This document shows, piece after piece, positions 33,674 to 41,412 of a DNA stretch of 41,412 nucleotides. The DNA is from Candidatus Omnitrophota bacterium. GTDB lineage: Bacteria > Omnitrophota > Gorgyraeia > JABMSB01. How positions within the stretch are numbered: the stretch's first letter is position 1; every line of letters starts with the position of its first letter. The DNA lies in NCBI GenBank assembly GCA_013202205.1, contig JABMSB010000086.1:1-41412 (forward strand), written 5' to 3'. The translations under genes and the position numbers were made by a program. Under the pieces are notes generated by a model. That model searched no databases, was not told where the DNA came from, and saw nothing but the letters and a program-made list of their open reading frames with translations.

Positions 33674-35062
33674 ATGGCCAAAAAGAAGGAAGTGCAACTA
33701 TTTGCACAACACGGACTTCGATATAAGTTATTGATTGCCTTCAGTCTCATGTCGGTGATACCACTTCTGATCTTAGGCTACCTTGTGACGAACTACATAT
33801 TTCCACACCTAGAAACTCTGGAGACCGTTTCACTTGTCGTGCTTATAGCTATCTTTATAGCACTAATGGGATTTATTCTGGCCAAACGCCTCGTCTATCC
33901 GGTTATTGAAATGGCAATGGAGGCTCGCATTATAGCCAGCGGAGATGTGAGCCGCAAGATAAACGTAAAACGGGAAGATGAGATAGGCGCGCTGGGCAGT
34001 TCGATCAATCGTATGACGCAGACGATCAAAGATAATATGAATGAGCTCTCTTTGTACGGCAGGAAGACGAAGGATCTGAATATGGAGATCCATAAAAAGG
34101 TCCTGACGCTATCTAGTCTACTTCAGGTTGGTGACGCGATGTCGACAGCTGCTAAATTGGACGACATCCTCAGTTTCATAACGGCCAAGGTTTCACAGAG
34201 CTACGAGAGTGGATATTCGTTACTTCTATTACCTGCAGTCGAAGGGGGGTCTTTCACCGCGCACAATACATATAATTATGCAGAGGGAGAATTGAGGAAT
34301 ATAAAGTTGCGTATAGGCGAAGGATTACTAGGCAAATTACTAAAGGATAAGGAGATGCTTATCGTAGATGACACGATTACGACTGCTCCGGAAGTAAAAG
34401 AGTTAATGAGCAATTATCATATAAAGAATGCCGTCTTTTGCATTCTCGGTACGGCCGTGAATGCCAAAGGCATACTGATAGCAGGTAATGACAAAAGGGA
34501 TTTCAAATATAGTGAGGATGACATAGAGCTGATCAATATCTTTGCGAAACAGATATCTATAGCTATCGAGAACGATCGCCTCATGAAAGAGGCGAAGAGT
34601 TTAGCGGTAAGGGATGAGCTGACAGGATTATATAACAAGGGTTATATAGAAGGGCGGCTCGATGAGGAGATAAAGCGCGCCATATTCTGCCAACGCCCAT
34701 GTTCATATGCCATCCTTCACTTAGATCAATTCGATCTATTTCGTCAGAAGGAGGGGGAGCTGGCAGCGGAAGCTGCACTGAAGAGAATAGCAGATACGCT
34801 CGAGAAGAGCATGGAGGATCTGGACAAGGCGGCGAGGATAGCCGGAGATGAATTTGCCATAGTAATGCCTGAGCGGAACAAGAAGGAGGCGGCCAAATTC
34901 GTCGAAGAACTCAAGAAGAAGGTTATAAATACCTCGGTAAAGGGCCGTGACGGCAAAGCCAAGATCGATCTTAGCGCGAGCACAGGCTTGAGCGAGAATC
35001 CCATAGACGGTACTACAGCTAAAGAGCTGACGGAGAAGGCAGCGATAGATTTAAAAGGGTAG
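33674..35062 (+). CDS. Membrane HAMP-GAF-GGDEF protein with degenerate GGDEF site
   Basis: 462 residues: two membrane segments (about 17-42, 52-72) enclosing a very short external loop, HAMP-like linker (73-125), coiled coil (to about 150), GAF domain (about 160-303) and GGDEF domain (312-462) starting RDELTGLYNKGYIE. The signature reads AGDEF at 390-394 in place of GGDEF. The upstream segment HLDQFDLFRQKEGELAAEAALK lacks the Asn-Asp and Gly-His-x-x-Gly-Asp features of active diguanylate cyclases. No RxxD inhibitory site is present (Glu-Asp-Leu-Asp). It may be a weak or inactive cyclase acting as a nucleotide sensor. It is followed by MshEN-domain genes, which in other systems bind cyclic di-GMP. 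Confidence 0.88.
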   Translation: MAKKKEVQLFAQHGLRYKLLIAFSLMSVIPLLILGYLVTNYIFPHLETLETVSLVVLIAIFIALMGFILAKRLVYPVIEMAMEARIIASGDVSRKINVKREDEIGALGSSINRMTQTIKDNMNELSLYGRKTKDLNMEIHKKVLTLSSLLQVGDAMSTAAKLDDILSFITAKVSQSYESGYSLLLLPAVEGGSFTAHNTYNYAEGELRNIKLRIGEGLLGKLLKDKEMLIVDDTITTAPEVKELMSNYHIKNAVFCILGTAVNAKGILIAGNDKRDFKYSEDDIELINIFAKQISIAIENDRLMKEAKSLAVRDELTGLYNKGYIEGRLDEEIKRAIFCQRPCSYAILHLDQFDLFRQKEGELAAEAALKRIADTLEKSMEDLDKAARIAGDEFAIVMPERNKKEAAKFVEELKKKVINTSVKGRDGKAKIDLSASTGLSENPIDGTTAKELTEKAAIDLKG

Positions 35063-35114
35063 GTTCGATAGGTAGTGAGCTATAAGATGCAAATGAAAGG
35101 CAGAGGTTAAGGGC

Positions 35115-35558
35115 ATGGTATTCAGGAGGCTTATATCGAAACAACTTGGTGAACTTCTCATGGAGCGTGGCGTTATCAACAAGCGCCAGCTAGAGAAGGC
35201 GCTCGAGATCCAGCGGGAGAAGGGCGGCCTGCTCGGCCACATCCTCGTGGCGCTCGGCTATGCAAGCGAAGAGGCAATCGCACAAGCGCTCACCGTCCAA
35301 TTCGGCTTTCCTTATTTGCCGCTCAACAGCTATAATATCGAAGAGGAGATTATCAAGATAGTCCCGGAGAACGTCTCAAGGCAATATTGCCTTATTCCCA
35401 TAGATAAGATGGGAGATACCTTAACAATAGCCATGTCCAACCCACTCAATCAACAGGCGATAGAAGATATCGAGATGCTCACCAACTGCAAGGTGCAGGT
35501 ATTCGTCTCGACGATGACAGACGTCAATAATTCAATAAATAAATATTATAGAAAGTAG
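35115..35558 (+). CDS. Stand-alone MshEN (GspE N-terminal) domain protein
   Basis: 147 residues, a complete T2SSE N-terminal domain without an ATPase. Both repeats of the MshEN pattern are seen: QLGELLMERGVINKRQLEKA at 10-29 and LLGHILVALGYASEEAIAQA at 39-58, followed by the wing (CLIPIDKMGDTLTIAMSNP). In MshE-type proteins this domain binds cyclic di-GMP, with LG-x-x-L as part of the binding site. This copy keeps LG in both halves, whereas the two following ATPases do not keep it in the first. It lies 6 bp upstream of the first pilB and may work with it in trans. Confidence 0.88.
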   Translation: MVFRRLISKQLGELLMERGVINKRQLEKALEIQREKGGLLGHILVALGYASEEAIAQALTVQFGFPYLPLNSYNIEEEIIKIVPENVSRQYCLIPIDKMGDTLTIAMSNPLNQQAIEDIEMLTNCKVQVFVSTMTDVNNSINKYYRK

Positions 35559-35564
35559 CGTGAT

Positions 35565-37292
35565 ATGGTAACCTCATTGCGCGATCAATTGACAAAGGTC
35601 CTCATAGAAGGGGGACTATTAACAAAAGAGGGGTTTGAGGAGGCCCTGAAGATTCAGAAGGCTGAAGGCGGGACCCTGAGCAATATACTCGTTGACCTTG
35701 GTTACATAAGTAAAGAGGAATTGATGATGGCGCTCAGCCGCCATATGAATATACCCCCCATAGATATTAGCCGCTATACAATAGATCAGAAGCTTACAGG
35801 ACTCATTCCTGCCAAAGTTGCACGGAGATACAAGGTAATACCGATAGCCAAGATAGGAGATTTTATAACTATAGCCATGGCAGATCCGCTAAACGTCCTG
35901 GCTATGGATGAGATCAGGGGTTTGACGGGATTTAAGATAAGCCCTGTTATTGCCACAGAGGATGAGATAGAACATGCCATAGATACACACTATGGTGAGG
36001 TGACGCACCAGGCAATAGAAGAGTTGATAAGAAAGATGGATAAAGAACCCGGTAAGCTGGAGATGATAGAGGAGGAAGCTGTAAAGGAGGTTACATCCTC
36101 AGAACTGAGACGGATGATAGAAGAGGCGCCGGTGATCAAAGTGACGAATATGATTCTTTCCGAAGCGATTAGGCTCAATGCCAGTGACATCCTTGTAGAA
36201 CCACAGGAGAAAGAAGTAAGTATAAGATACAGGGTTGACGGGGTCCTGCAGGAAGCGACAAAATTTCCTCCCAAATCGATGCAGGAGATGATAGTCTCAA
36301 GGCTTAAGGTTATGGCTAGTCTGGATATCGCAGAACACCGCCTTCCTCAAGACGGCCGTTTTATGGCGCGTTTTAAGAACAAATCGGTAGATTTCCGAAT
36401 ATCGGTCATACCTTCGAGTTTTGGTGAGAAGGTTGCCCTGCGCGTACTCGATAAGACACAAGTGATACTTGATTTAGACCGATTAGGTTTTGAGGTCGAA
36501 GCTGCCGAGAGAATTAAAAGAGCAGCCTCCAATCCCCACGGCATGATACTTGTCTGTGGCCCAACCGGATGCGGCAAAACGACGACTCTCTACTCCATAC
36601 TAAAATATATAGATAAGCCGAATATGAATATAGTAACCGTCGAGGACCCGGTAGAGTACCAGATGGAGGGGATAAATCAGGTACCGGTTGGCAGTGAGAA
36701 GAAACTCAACTTCGTGTCGGCCCTGCGCTCTATACTCCGACAGGACCCTGACGTGATAATGGTTGGTGAGATACGCGATTCAGAGACAGTCGATATCGCC
36801 ATCAAGTCTGCACTGACCGGCCACCTCGTCTTGAGCACCATCCATACGACGACAGCAAGCGGTTCTGTAGTGCGCCTCATCAATATGGGCATAGAGCCGT
36901 TTCTCATCAGTTCTTCGGTAATAGCGGCTGCAGCACAACGGCTCCTCAGAAGGGTCTGCCCACACTGCAGGGAAGAGTATTCTGTAAAAGGTCCCCTTGC
37001 CGATCAATTGAAGCGCGATGGTTTTAAGGATGTCAAGAAATTCTACAGGGCCAAGGGGTGTAGTAAGTGCAGAAAGACCGGATACCTCGGCCGAATCGGA
37101 CTGATCGAAGTGCTTACTGTGACTCCCAAATTGCGAGAACTCATAGCTGCTAAAGCGGATGAGGTACAGATACACCAGTTTGCACGAGAGGAAGGTATGC
37201 GCACCCTCAGGGAGAACGGGATCCAGAAGGCAGTCGAGGGAATTACTACATTGGAGGAAGTATTTAGGGTTACTGCGGGAGAAAAGGCATGA
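35565..37292 (+). CDS. pilB: PilB/GspE-family assembly ATPase, divergent copy
   Basis: 575 residues: MshEN domain (about 1-145), linker, and ATPase with Walker A GPTGCGKTT at 332-340, Asp box VEDPVEY, Walker B DPDVIMVGEIRD, and a zinc site Cys465, 468, 499, 502. Three positions differ from the usual PilB/GspE consensus: ASDIL at 207-211 (usually ASDIH), IHTTT at 426-430 (usually LHTND), and a first MshEN motif without Gly (DQLTKVL). It overlaps the next ATPase by 4 bases. It probably powers pilus or pseudopilus assembly; divergence from the second copy suggests a separate role. Confidence 0.92.
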   Translation: MVTSLRDQLTKVLIEGGLLTKEGFEEALKIQKAEGGTLSNILVDLGYISKEELMMALSRHMNIPPIDISRYTIDQKLTGLIPAKVARRYKVIPIAKIGDFITIAMADPLNVLAMDEIRGLTGFKISPVIATEDEIEHAIDTHYGEVTHQAIEELIRKMDKEPGKLEMIEEEAVKEVTSSELRRMIEEAPVIKVTNMILSEAIRLNASDILVEPQEKEVSIRYRVDGVLQEATKFPPKSMQEMIVSRLKVMASLDIAEHRLPQDGRFMARFKNKSVDFRISVIPSSFGEKVALRVLDKTQVILDLDRLGFEVEAAERIKRAASNPHGMILVCGPTGCGKTTTLYSILKYIDKPNMNIVTVEDPVEYQMEGINQVPVGSEKKLNFVSALRSILRQDPDVIMVGEIRDSETVDIAIKSALTGHLVLSTIHTTTASGSVVRLINMGIEPFLISSSVIAAAAQRLLRRVCPHCREEYSVKGPLADQLKRDGFKDVKKFYRAKGCSKCRKTGYLGRIGLIEVLTVTPKLRELIAAKADEVQIHQFAREEGMRTLRENGIQKAVEGITTLEEVFRVTAGEKA

Positions 37293-39022
37293 AGGGTAAT
37301 AGGCCTATAACAAAAAATCTGACGGATCTCTTTGTAAATAGCAAGCTCATTACAGAGAAGCAGCTCGATAAGGCACGCGAAGTCCATAAAGCCAAAGGGG
37401 GCAATCTGGGCAAGATACTGGTTGAGCAAGGCATGATATCCCAGAAGGATCTTATGATGGTTTTGAGCGAGGGGTTGAATATACCGCCGATCTCTCTCTC
37501 CAGATATAAGGTGGATGAGAAGGTGATGGAGTTGATTCCGGAATATATGGCGAGACAGTATCTGCTATTGCCGATCTCCAAGATAGGAAAGATCCTCACC
37601 GTTGCCATGGCAGATCCGCTCAATATATTTGCGATAGACGATATCAAGGTCTTGACGAAATACGAAGTCAAGCCTATAATTGCCGCTGAAAACGAAATTC
37701 AAGAAACACTCGATCTCTACTATTCCAAAAAGGGCAAGGGTCTAAAGGAAGTTCTGAAGGATATGGAGAAGGAAGGGGCTGCAAAGGATGAGATCTCTCT
37801 TGTCGGGGAAGACGAGCTCGATATTTCTGAGATCGAAGAAGAATCTAAGAAACCACCGATAGTTAAGATGGTAGATCTCGTGATATTAGAGGCCCTCAAG
37901 CGGCGCGCCAGCGATATACACGTAGAACCCTGCGAGAAGGATCTTCGGATAAGATATCGCATAGACGGAAATTTGGAGGAGGTACTTCGGATTCCGCGCA
38001 AGAGCCAAAATGCCATTTTGGCACGTCTTAAGATAATGTCGCGATTGAATATTACGGAATCACGAATTCCCCAGGATGGCAGATTCAGGGTACGCGCAGG
38101 GGAGAGGGAGATAGATTTTAGGGTGTCGGTATTACCCACCTCACACGGTGGGAAGATCGTAATGCGTACCCTCGATAAAGCGGATCTGAGTGTCGGATTG
38201 GCCAATCTCGGATTTTTGCCGGAGCCGCTTAAGGTTTTCGAAGAAGGTATCAAGAGCCCCTACGGTATGATACTCGTAACCGGGCCTACCGGAAGCGGTA
38301 AATCGACAACGCTCTACTCCATCATTAACCAATTGAATACAAAAGAGCGTAATATAATGACGATAGAAGATCCTGTAGAGTATCAGCTGGGCGGCATTAC
38401 GCAGATGCAGGTATTGCCGGATATAGGGCTTACATTTGCAGATGGGCTTAAGGCGGTATTACGGCAGAGCCCGGATGTTATAATGATCGGTGAAATAAGG
38501 GATTTTGAGACGGCGGATATAGCCATAAAGGCCGCCCTCACAGGTCAGCTCATATTCAGTACATTACATACGAATGATGCAGCCGGCGCCCTGACGCGGT
38601 TGGTCGATATGGGCATAGAGCCATTTCTCATTGCCTCAAGTCTCGTCCTGTCTGTGGCACAGAGGTTATGCAGACGGCTCTGTTCTGGCTGCAAAAAGCC
38701 GTATGATATACCCAAGTCGGTACTCGACCGCAATGGAATATCACCCGTAGGACCAGACGGAAAGAAGAGGATATTCTATACGGGTGAGGGGTGCACAAAA
38801 TGTAATAACACAGGTTACTTTGGCCGCATGGGGACACTGGAGATTTTACGGATAGATGATGCGGTAAAGGAGATGATCGTTTCCAGGGCCATGACCAAAG
38901 AGATAAAAGAATATGCAGTAAAGAAACAGGGCATGAAGACATTGAGGGATAATGCGATTAGTAAACTTATAATGGGATCTACCACGTTAGAAGAGGTCTT
39001 ACGGATTACCGCAGAGGAGTGA
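37289..39022 (+). CDS. pilB: PilB/GspE-family assembly ATPase, canonical copy
   Basis: 577 residues with the same layout as the preceding gene. ATPase motifs are canonical: ASDIHVEP at 208-215, Walker A GPTGSGKST at 332-340, Walker B SPDVIMIGEIRD, LHTNDA near 426, and zinc cysteines 465, 468, 502, 505 near YFGRMGTLEIL. Its MshEN domain has lost the first LG motif (KNLTDLF) but keeps the second (LGKIL). It lies directly before pilC, with which it would form the inner-membrane assembly machine. Confidence 0.94.
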   Translation: MKGNRPITKNLTDLFVNSKLITEKQLDKAREVHKAKGGNLGKILVEQGMISQKDLMMVLSEGLNIPPISLSRYKVDEKVMELIPEYMARQYLLLPISKIGKILTVAMADPLNIFAIDDIKVLTKYEVKPIIAAENEIQETLDLYYSKKGKGLKEVLKDMEKEGAAKDEISLVGEDELDISEIEEESKKPPIVKMVDLVILEALKRRASDIHVEPCEKDLRIRYRIDGNLEEVLRIPRKSQNAILARLKIMSRLNITESRIPQDGRFRVRAGEREIDFRVSVLPTSHGGKIVMRTLDKADLSVGLANLGFLPEPLKVFEEGIKSPYGMILVTGPTGSGKSTTLYSIINQLNTKERNIMTIEDPVEYQLGGITQMQVLPDIGLTFADGLKAVLRQSPDVIMIGEIRDFETADIAIKAALTGQLIFSTLHTNDAAGALTRLVDMGIEPFLIASSLVLSVAQRLCRRLCSGCKKPYDIPKSVLDRNGISPVGPDGKKRIFYTGEGCTKCNNTGYFGRMGTLEILRIDDAVKEMIVSRAMTKEIKEYAVKKQGMKTLRDNAISKLIMGSTTLEEVLRITAEE

Positions 39023-39025
39023 TCT

Positions 39026-40246
39026 ATGCCTACATTTAAATATGTTGCAAAGGATAAGGACGGAAAGACGATCTCAGAGGTTTTGGAAATTTCAGATAAA
39101 GAAGCGCTTATCAACCTGCTTCGCCAAAAGGAATTTGTAATAATCTCTGTCGATGAAGTGAAGGGTCAAAAGGATGCCTCAGTTACGAAAGAGAAAGGGG
39201 TAAAACTTGATGAGATCGTCATATTTTCTCGTCAGATGGCGACAATGGTTGATGCCGGCATACCTTTAGTCGGTGCGTTGGATATATTAGGCGAACAGAT
39301 AGAGAACCCTAATTTTAAGCAACCGATTATTAAGATGCGGGATGAGGTAGAGGCAGGTTCGAGTTTCTCCGATGCCCTATCACGGCACCCGAAGATCTTT
39401 CCATTCCTATTTGTCAATATGGTTAAGGCGGGTGAGTCATCAGGTGCACTGGACGTCATACTGGATCGACTGGCCACATACTATGAGAAGACGAATGCAA
39501 CTCAAAAGAAGATTAAATCGGCCCTTACATATCCTGCGGTTATATGCGTCATGGCCCTGATCGTTACAAGCATCCTGATCCTGAAGGTAATCCCCGTCTT
39601 CAAGGAGGTATACGAAGGTTTCGGGGCTGAGCTGCCTGTGCCTACACAGCTCTTAATAACTTTTAGCGATCTCTTTAAGAAACATTTCATCGTATTTCTC
39701 ATTCTTTTGGCCCTGGCATTCTTCGGTTTTAATCGTTATATAAATTCTGTACGCGGACGTCTAAAATGGGACGGCCTTCTGCTAAAGATGCCCATACTCG
39801 GTCCCTTATTCAGGAAGTTGGCACTCAGCAGATTTACCCGTACACTTTCAACCTTGACCCATAGCGGCGTGCCGATACTGAGGGCACTCGAGATCGTAGC
39901 CAAGACAGCCGGGAATAAGGTAGTAGAAAACTCTGTGACTATTGTGGCCAGGAACGTGCAGGAGGGGGAGCAGATCGCCGAGCCGATGGCGAGGGATAAG
40001 ATATTCCCTCCCATGGTAACACGTATGGTGGCGGTGGGCGAGAAGACAGGGGCGCTCGAGAAGATGCTCTCAAAGATCGCCGACTTTTACGATGAGCAGC
40101 TCGATACAACGGTCAGTGCATTGACGAGCCTGGTGGAGCCATTGATCATAGCCTTTTTAGGTGTAGTCATAGGTTCAGTCGTTATCTGTATGTTCATGCC
40201 TATATTTAAGATGTCGGCTATAATTAACATGTGCATTCTCTGGTAG
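39026..40246 (+). CDS. pilC: Type IV pilus / T2SS inner-membrane platform protein
   Basis: 406-residue GspF/PilC protein: N-terminal segment MPTFKYVAKDKDGKT typical of the family, then two T2SSF domains (about 68-190 and 270-395) with membrane segments near 170-190, 220-240 and 375-395. Family features include FSRQMATMVDAGIPLVGALD in the first domain and FTRTLSTLTHSGVPILRALE in the second. It forms the platform on which PilB drives pilin insertion. It starts 3 bp after the second pilB. Confidence 0.96.
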   Translation: MPTFKYVAKDKDGKTISEVLEISDKEALINLLRQKEFVIISVDEVKGQKDASVTKEKGVKLDEIVIFSRQMATMVDAGIPLVGALDILGEQIENPNFKQPIIKMRDEVEAGSSFSDALSRHPKIFPFLFVNMVKAGESSGALDVILDRLATYYEKTNATQKKIKSALTYPAVICVMALIVTSILILKVIPVFKEVYEGFGAELPVPTQLLITFSDLFKKHFIVFLILLALAFFGFNRYINSVRGRLKWDGLLLKMPILGPLFRKLALSRFTRTLSTLTHSGVPILRALEIVAKTAGNKVVENSVTIVARNVQEGEQIAEPMARDKIFPPMVTRMVAVGEKTGALEKMLSKIADFYDEQLDTTVSALTSLVEPLIIAFLGVVIGSVVICMFMPIFKMSAIINMCILW

Positions 40247-40279
40247 CCAAAGAAAGGTCTCTTCACAACCAGCTTGTTT

Positions 40280-40352
40280 GGATGGAGGAAAAAGGGCTGC
40301 AACTTTGCAAAGATATAAATTTGAACAGCCTCGGGTATATTTTCTCCATCTC
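40280..40352 (+). other. Long imperfect hairpin after pilC
   Basis: GATGGAG, GAAAA and GGCTG (about 40279-40300) pair with CAGCC, TTTTC and CTCCATC (about 40326-40352), giving an imperfect stem around an AT-rich loop. It could slow or end transcription between pilC and the pilin, but there is no clean T-tract. Confidence 0.35.
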
Positions 40353-40394
40353 TATATTTTATAATAAGTTATGTTGGTGATTTTGTGTGACTTC

Positions 40395-40423
40395 TTGACA
40401 ATCAAAATCTTATGTGGTATAGT
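40395..40423 (+). promoter_or_regulatory. Pilin promoter (second of a matching pair)
   Basis: TTGACA at 40395-40400, 17-bp spacer, TATAGT at 40418-40423. Nearly the same as the promoter at 32964-32992, including flanks, suggesting joint control of the two paralogous pilins. Confidence 0.8.
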
Positions 40424-40431
40424 TAAACTGG

Positions 40432-40487
40432 GCAAGTGCATCTAGCCGGAAAAGGGGAATAACGTATACCTTCCGTCTTCTTGCATC
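40432..40487 (+). promoter_or_regulatory. Structured 5' leader of pilin gene
   Basis: Outer stem GCAAG (40432-40436) / CTTGC (40480-40484). Inner stem CGGAA (40447-40451) plus GG (40454-40455) pairs with CC (40469-40470) plus TTCCG (40471-40475), with an AA bulge. As in the leader at 33000-33072, an apical CCGG-AAAGG element follows the expected transcription start by about 15-20 bases. A short GGGG/CCCC hairpin lies further on (40496-40507). Confidence 0.55.
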
Positions 40488-40542
40488 AAAAAAAAGGGGG
40501 CATCCCCAGAAAACAAACGATAGAGAAAGGAGGAGATGAAAT

Positions 40543-40893
40543 ATGTGGAGAACCAATAAGAAGGCCTTCACCCTTGTTGAGATAATGATAGTTGTCGCAA
40601 TTATCGGTCTATTAGCTGCCATAGCCATACCAAACTTTGTCCAGGCAAGGAAAAGGGCCCAGACCAACGCCTGCATAGCAAATCTTAAGCAGATACAGGG
40701 GGCTATCTCCCTGTGGGCGCTGGATAATGGGAAGAAAGACAGTGATGCGGTCGCGATAACCGATCTGGTAACCACCTATATAAAAGCCACACCGACATGT
40801 CCGGTGACCGGAAGTTATGTTCTGACAACGGTGGGTGCCAATCCAACATGTCCGAGTTATAGCGCGACGGATCACGCAGCTGTATTACCGTAA
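40543..40893 (+). CDS. Type IV pilin-like / pseudopilin protein
   Basis: 116-residue class-III prepilin. Ala8 at -1, then FTLVEIMIVVAIIGLLAAIAIP with Glu13, and TNACIANLKQIQGAISLWALDN. Cysteines at 44, 86 and 103 are at the same positions as in the pilin at 33118; two CP-containing turns (TCPVTG, TCPSY) probably frame the C-terminal region. The ATG is preceded by AGGAGGAG. Its own promoter, structured leader and strong terminator suggest high expression, as expected for a major pilin or the main pseudopilin (GspG-like), which cannot be told apart here. Confidence 0.9.
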   Translation: MWRTNKKAFTLVEIMIVVAIIGLLAAIAIPNFVQARKRAQTNACIANLKQIQGAISLWALDNGKKDSDAVAITDLVTTYIKATPTCPVTGSYVLTTVGANPTCPSYSATDHAAVLP

Positions 40894-40927
40894 ACTTAAA
40901 ATTTGCTTGAAGAATAGAAGATAGGTT

Positions 40928-40964
40928 TTAGGGGTGACGAGTACTCGTCACCCCTAATTTTTTT
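40928..40964 (+). terminator. Rho-independent terminator after pilin
   Basis: A perfect 30-base palindrome (40928-40957; TTAGGGGTGACGAGT and its complement) followed by a run of T residues to 40964. Very strong terminator form; it could also act on the minus strand, where the A-rich left flank is weak. Confidence 0.9.
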
Positions 40965-41076
40965 AAATACCCGTAATGGCTAGGGGATAAATTTGCAATA
41001 ACCCACTTTTCCTTATAATAGTTGGCGAAAATAGCATAGTTACCTATGTAAGGCGCCTGTAATGAGCTCTTATTTC

Positions 41077-41116
41077 TTGACAAAAATTATTCTCTATGTT
41101 ACTGTTATGATATAAT
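41077..41116 (+). promoter_or_regulatory. Probable promoter of the last pilin gene
   Basis: An extended -10, TGATATAAT, ends at 41116. A TTGACA at 41077-41082 is 28 bp upstream of the TATAAT, too far to act as its -35, so the pair differs from the other pilin promoters. Either the extended -10 works alone or the TTGACA uses another -10. Confidence 0.45.
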
Positions 41117-41168
41117 TACGTTCTATATATATTAAATATGCAGGGTTATCCCAATTAAAGGAGTGAAT

Positions 41169-41412
41169 ATGAGAGTCAAGCGGCATCAGGGTGAAGGTCG
41201 ATTTGGCTTTACGCTCGTTGAGATAATGATAGTCGTTGCGATTATAGGTGTTCTGCTTGCTATAGCCGTACCTAATTTCATGAGGTCCCGCTCAGAAACA
41301 AAACGGACTATATGTGTAAATAACCTAAAACAGCTAGACGGCGCTATAGACATATGGGCTATAGATACCGATGTCAATGAAGGCCTTACGCCCGGTGCTG
41401 CAGAGGAGACAG
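41169..41412 (+). CDS. Type IV pilin-like / pseudopilin protein, 3' partial
   Basis: The first 81 residues are in the window. Leader of 13 residues ending in Gly13, the only one of the four pilins with the canonical Gly at -1. Then FTLVEIMIVVAIIGVLLAIAVP with Glu18, and ICVNNLKQLDGAIDIWAID, which is recognisably related to the pilins at 33118 and 40543. Cys49 corresponds to their Cys44. AAAGGAG precedes the ATG. The gene runs off the right edge. Confidence 0.88.
   Translation, partial: MRVKRHQGEGRFGFTLVEIMIVVAIIGVLLAIAVPNFMRSRSETKRTICVNNLKQLDGAIDIWAIDTDVNEGLTPGAAEET

Noticed and set aside
35565-39022. Tandem pilB genes as an assembly duplication
   Set aside because: The two products differ throughout, including in conserved motifs, so they are true diverged paralogues.

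Overview
The window reads as a stretch of chromosome from an uncultured Gram-negative, diaminopimelate-type bacterium. Gene content, the many short class-III pilins with a conserved ACxxNLKQxxGAI core, and the gene order (dcw cluster, then the yggS-proC-yggT block, then mre/rod, then type IV pilus genes) suggest the PVC side of the tree, most likely Omnitrophota (Candidatus Omnitrophica). This placement comes from recognition of family resemblance, not from a search. All recognised genes lie on the + strand, spacing is tight with many ATGA start/stop overlaps, and no tRNA, rRNA or CRISPR was seen.

Layout. (1) 1-13028: division and cell-wall cluster: end of a penicillin-binding protein, murE, murF, mraY, murD, ftsW, murG, murC, murB, ddl, ftsQ, ftsA. 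Together these make UDP-MurNAc-pentapeptide, lipid I and lipid II, and supply part of the divisome. ftsZ is not found after ftsA. (2) 13029-13856: a small island bounded by near-identical 67-bp inverted repeats. It holds one pilin-like gene and a hairpin made of two inverted DnaA-box sequences, and it sits where ftsZ would be expected. (3) 13907-22369: housekeeping block: yggS, proC, yggT, yggU, mtnP, ileS, a DksA/TraR zinc-finger protein with a Lys/Cys repeat tail, lspA, lgt and an RluD-type pseudouridine synthase. (4) A third copy of the repeat (22391-22458), a membrane coiled-coil protein of MreC-like architecture, and aroA. (5) 24650-31719: elongasome operon mreB, mreC, mreD, mrdA (PBP2), rodA and a radical SAM protein. 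(6) 31755 to the end: type IV pilus / type II secretion block: pilT, a pilin, a GAF-GGDEF membrane protein, a stand-alone MshEN domain, two tandem PilB/GspE ATPases, pilC and two more pilins (the last cut by the window end).

The most notable points are: a FtsA homologue whose ATP-binding motifs are largely gone, next to an inverted-repeat island in place of ftsZ; three successive MshEN domains behind a GGDEF protein with a degenerate active site; two major-pilin genes sharing a near-identical promoter and similarly folded leaders; and the repeat family, two of whose copies lie 7-10 bp upstream of strong sigma-70-type promoters.
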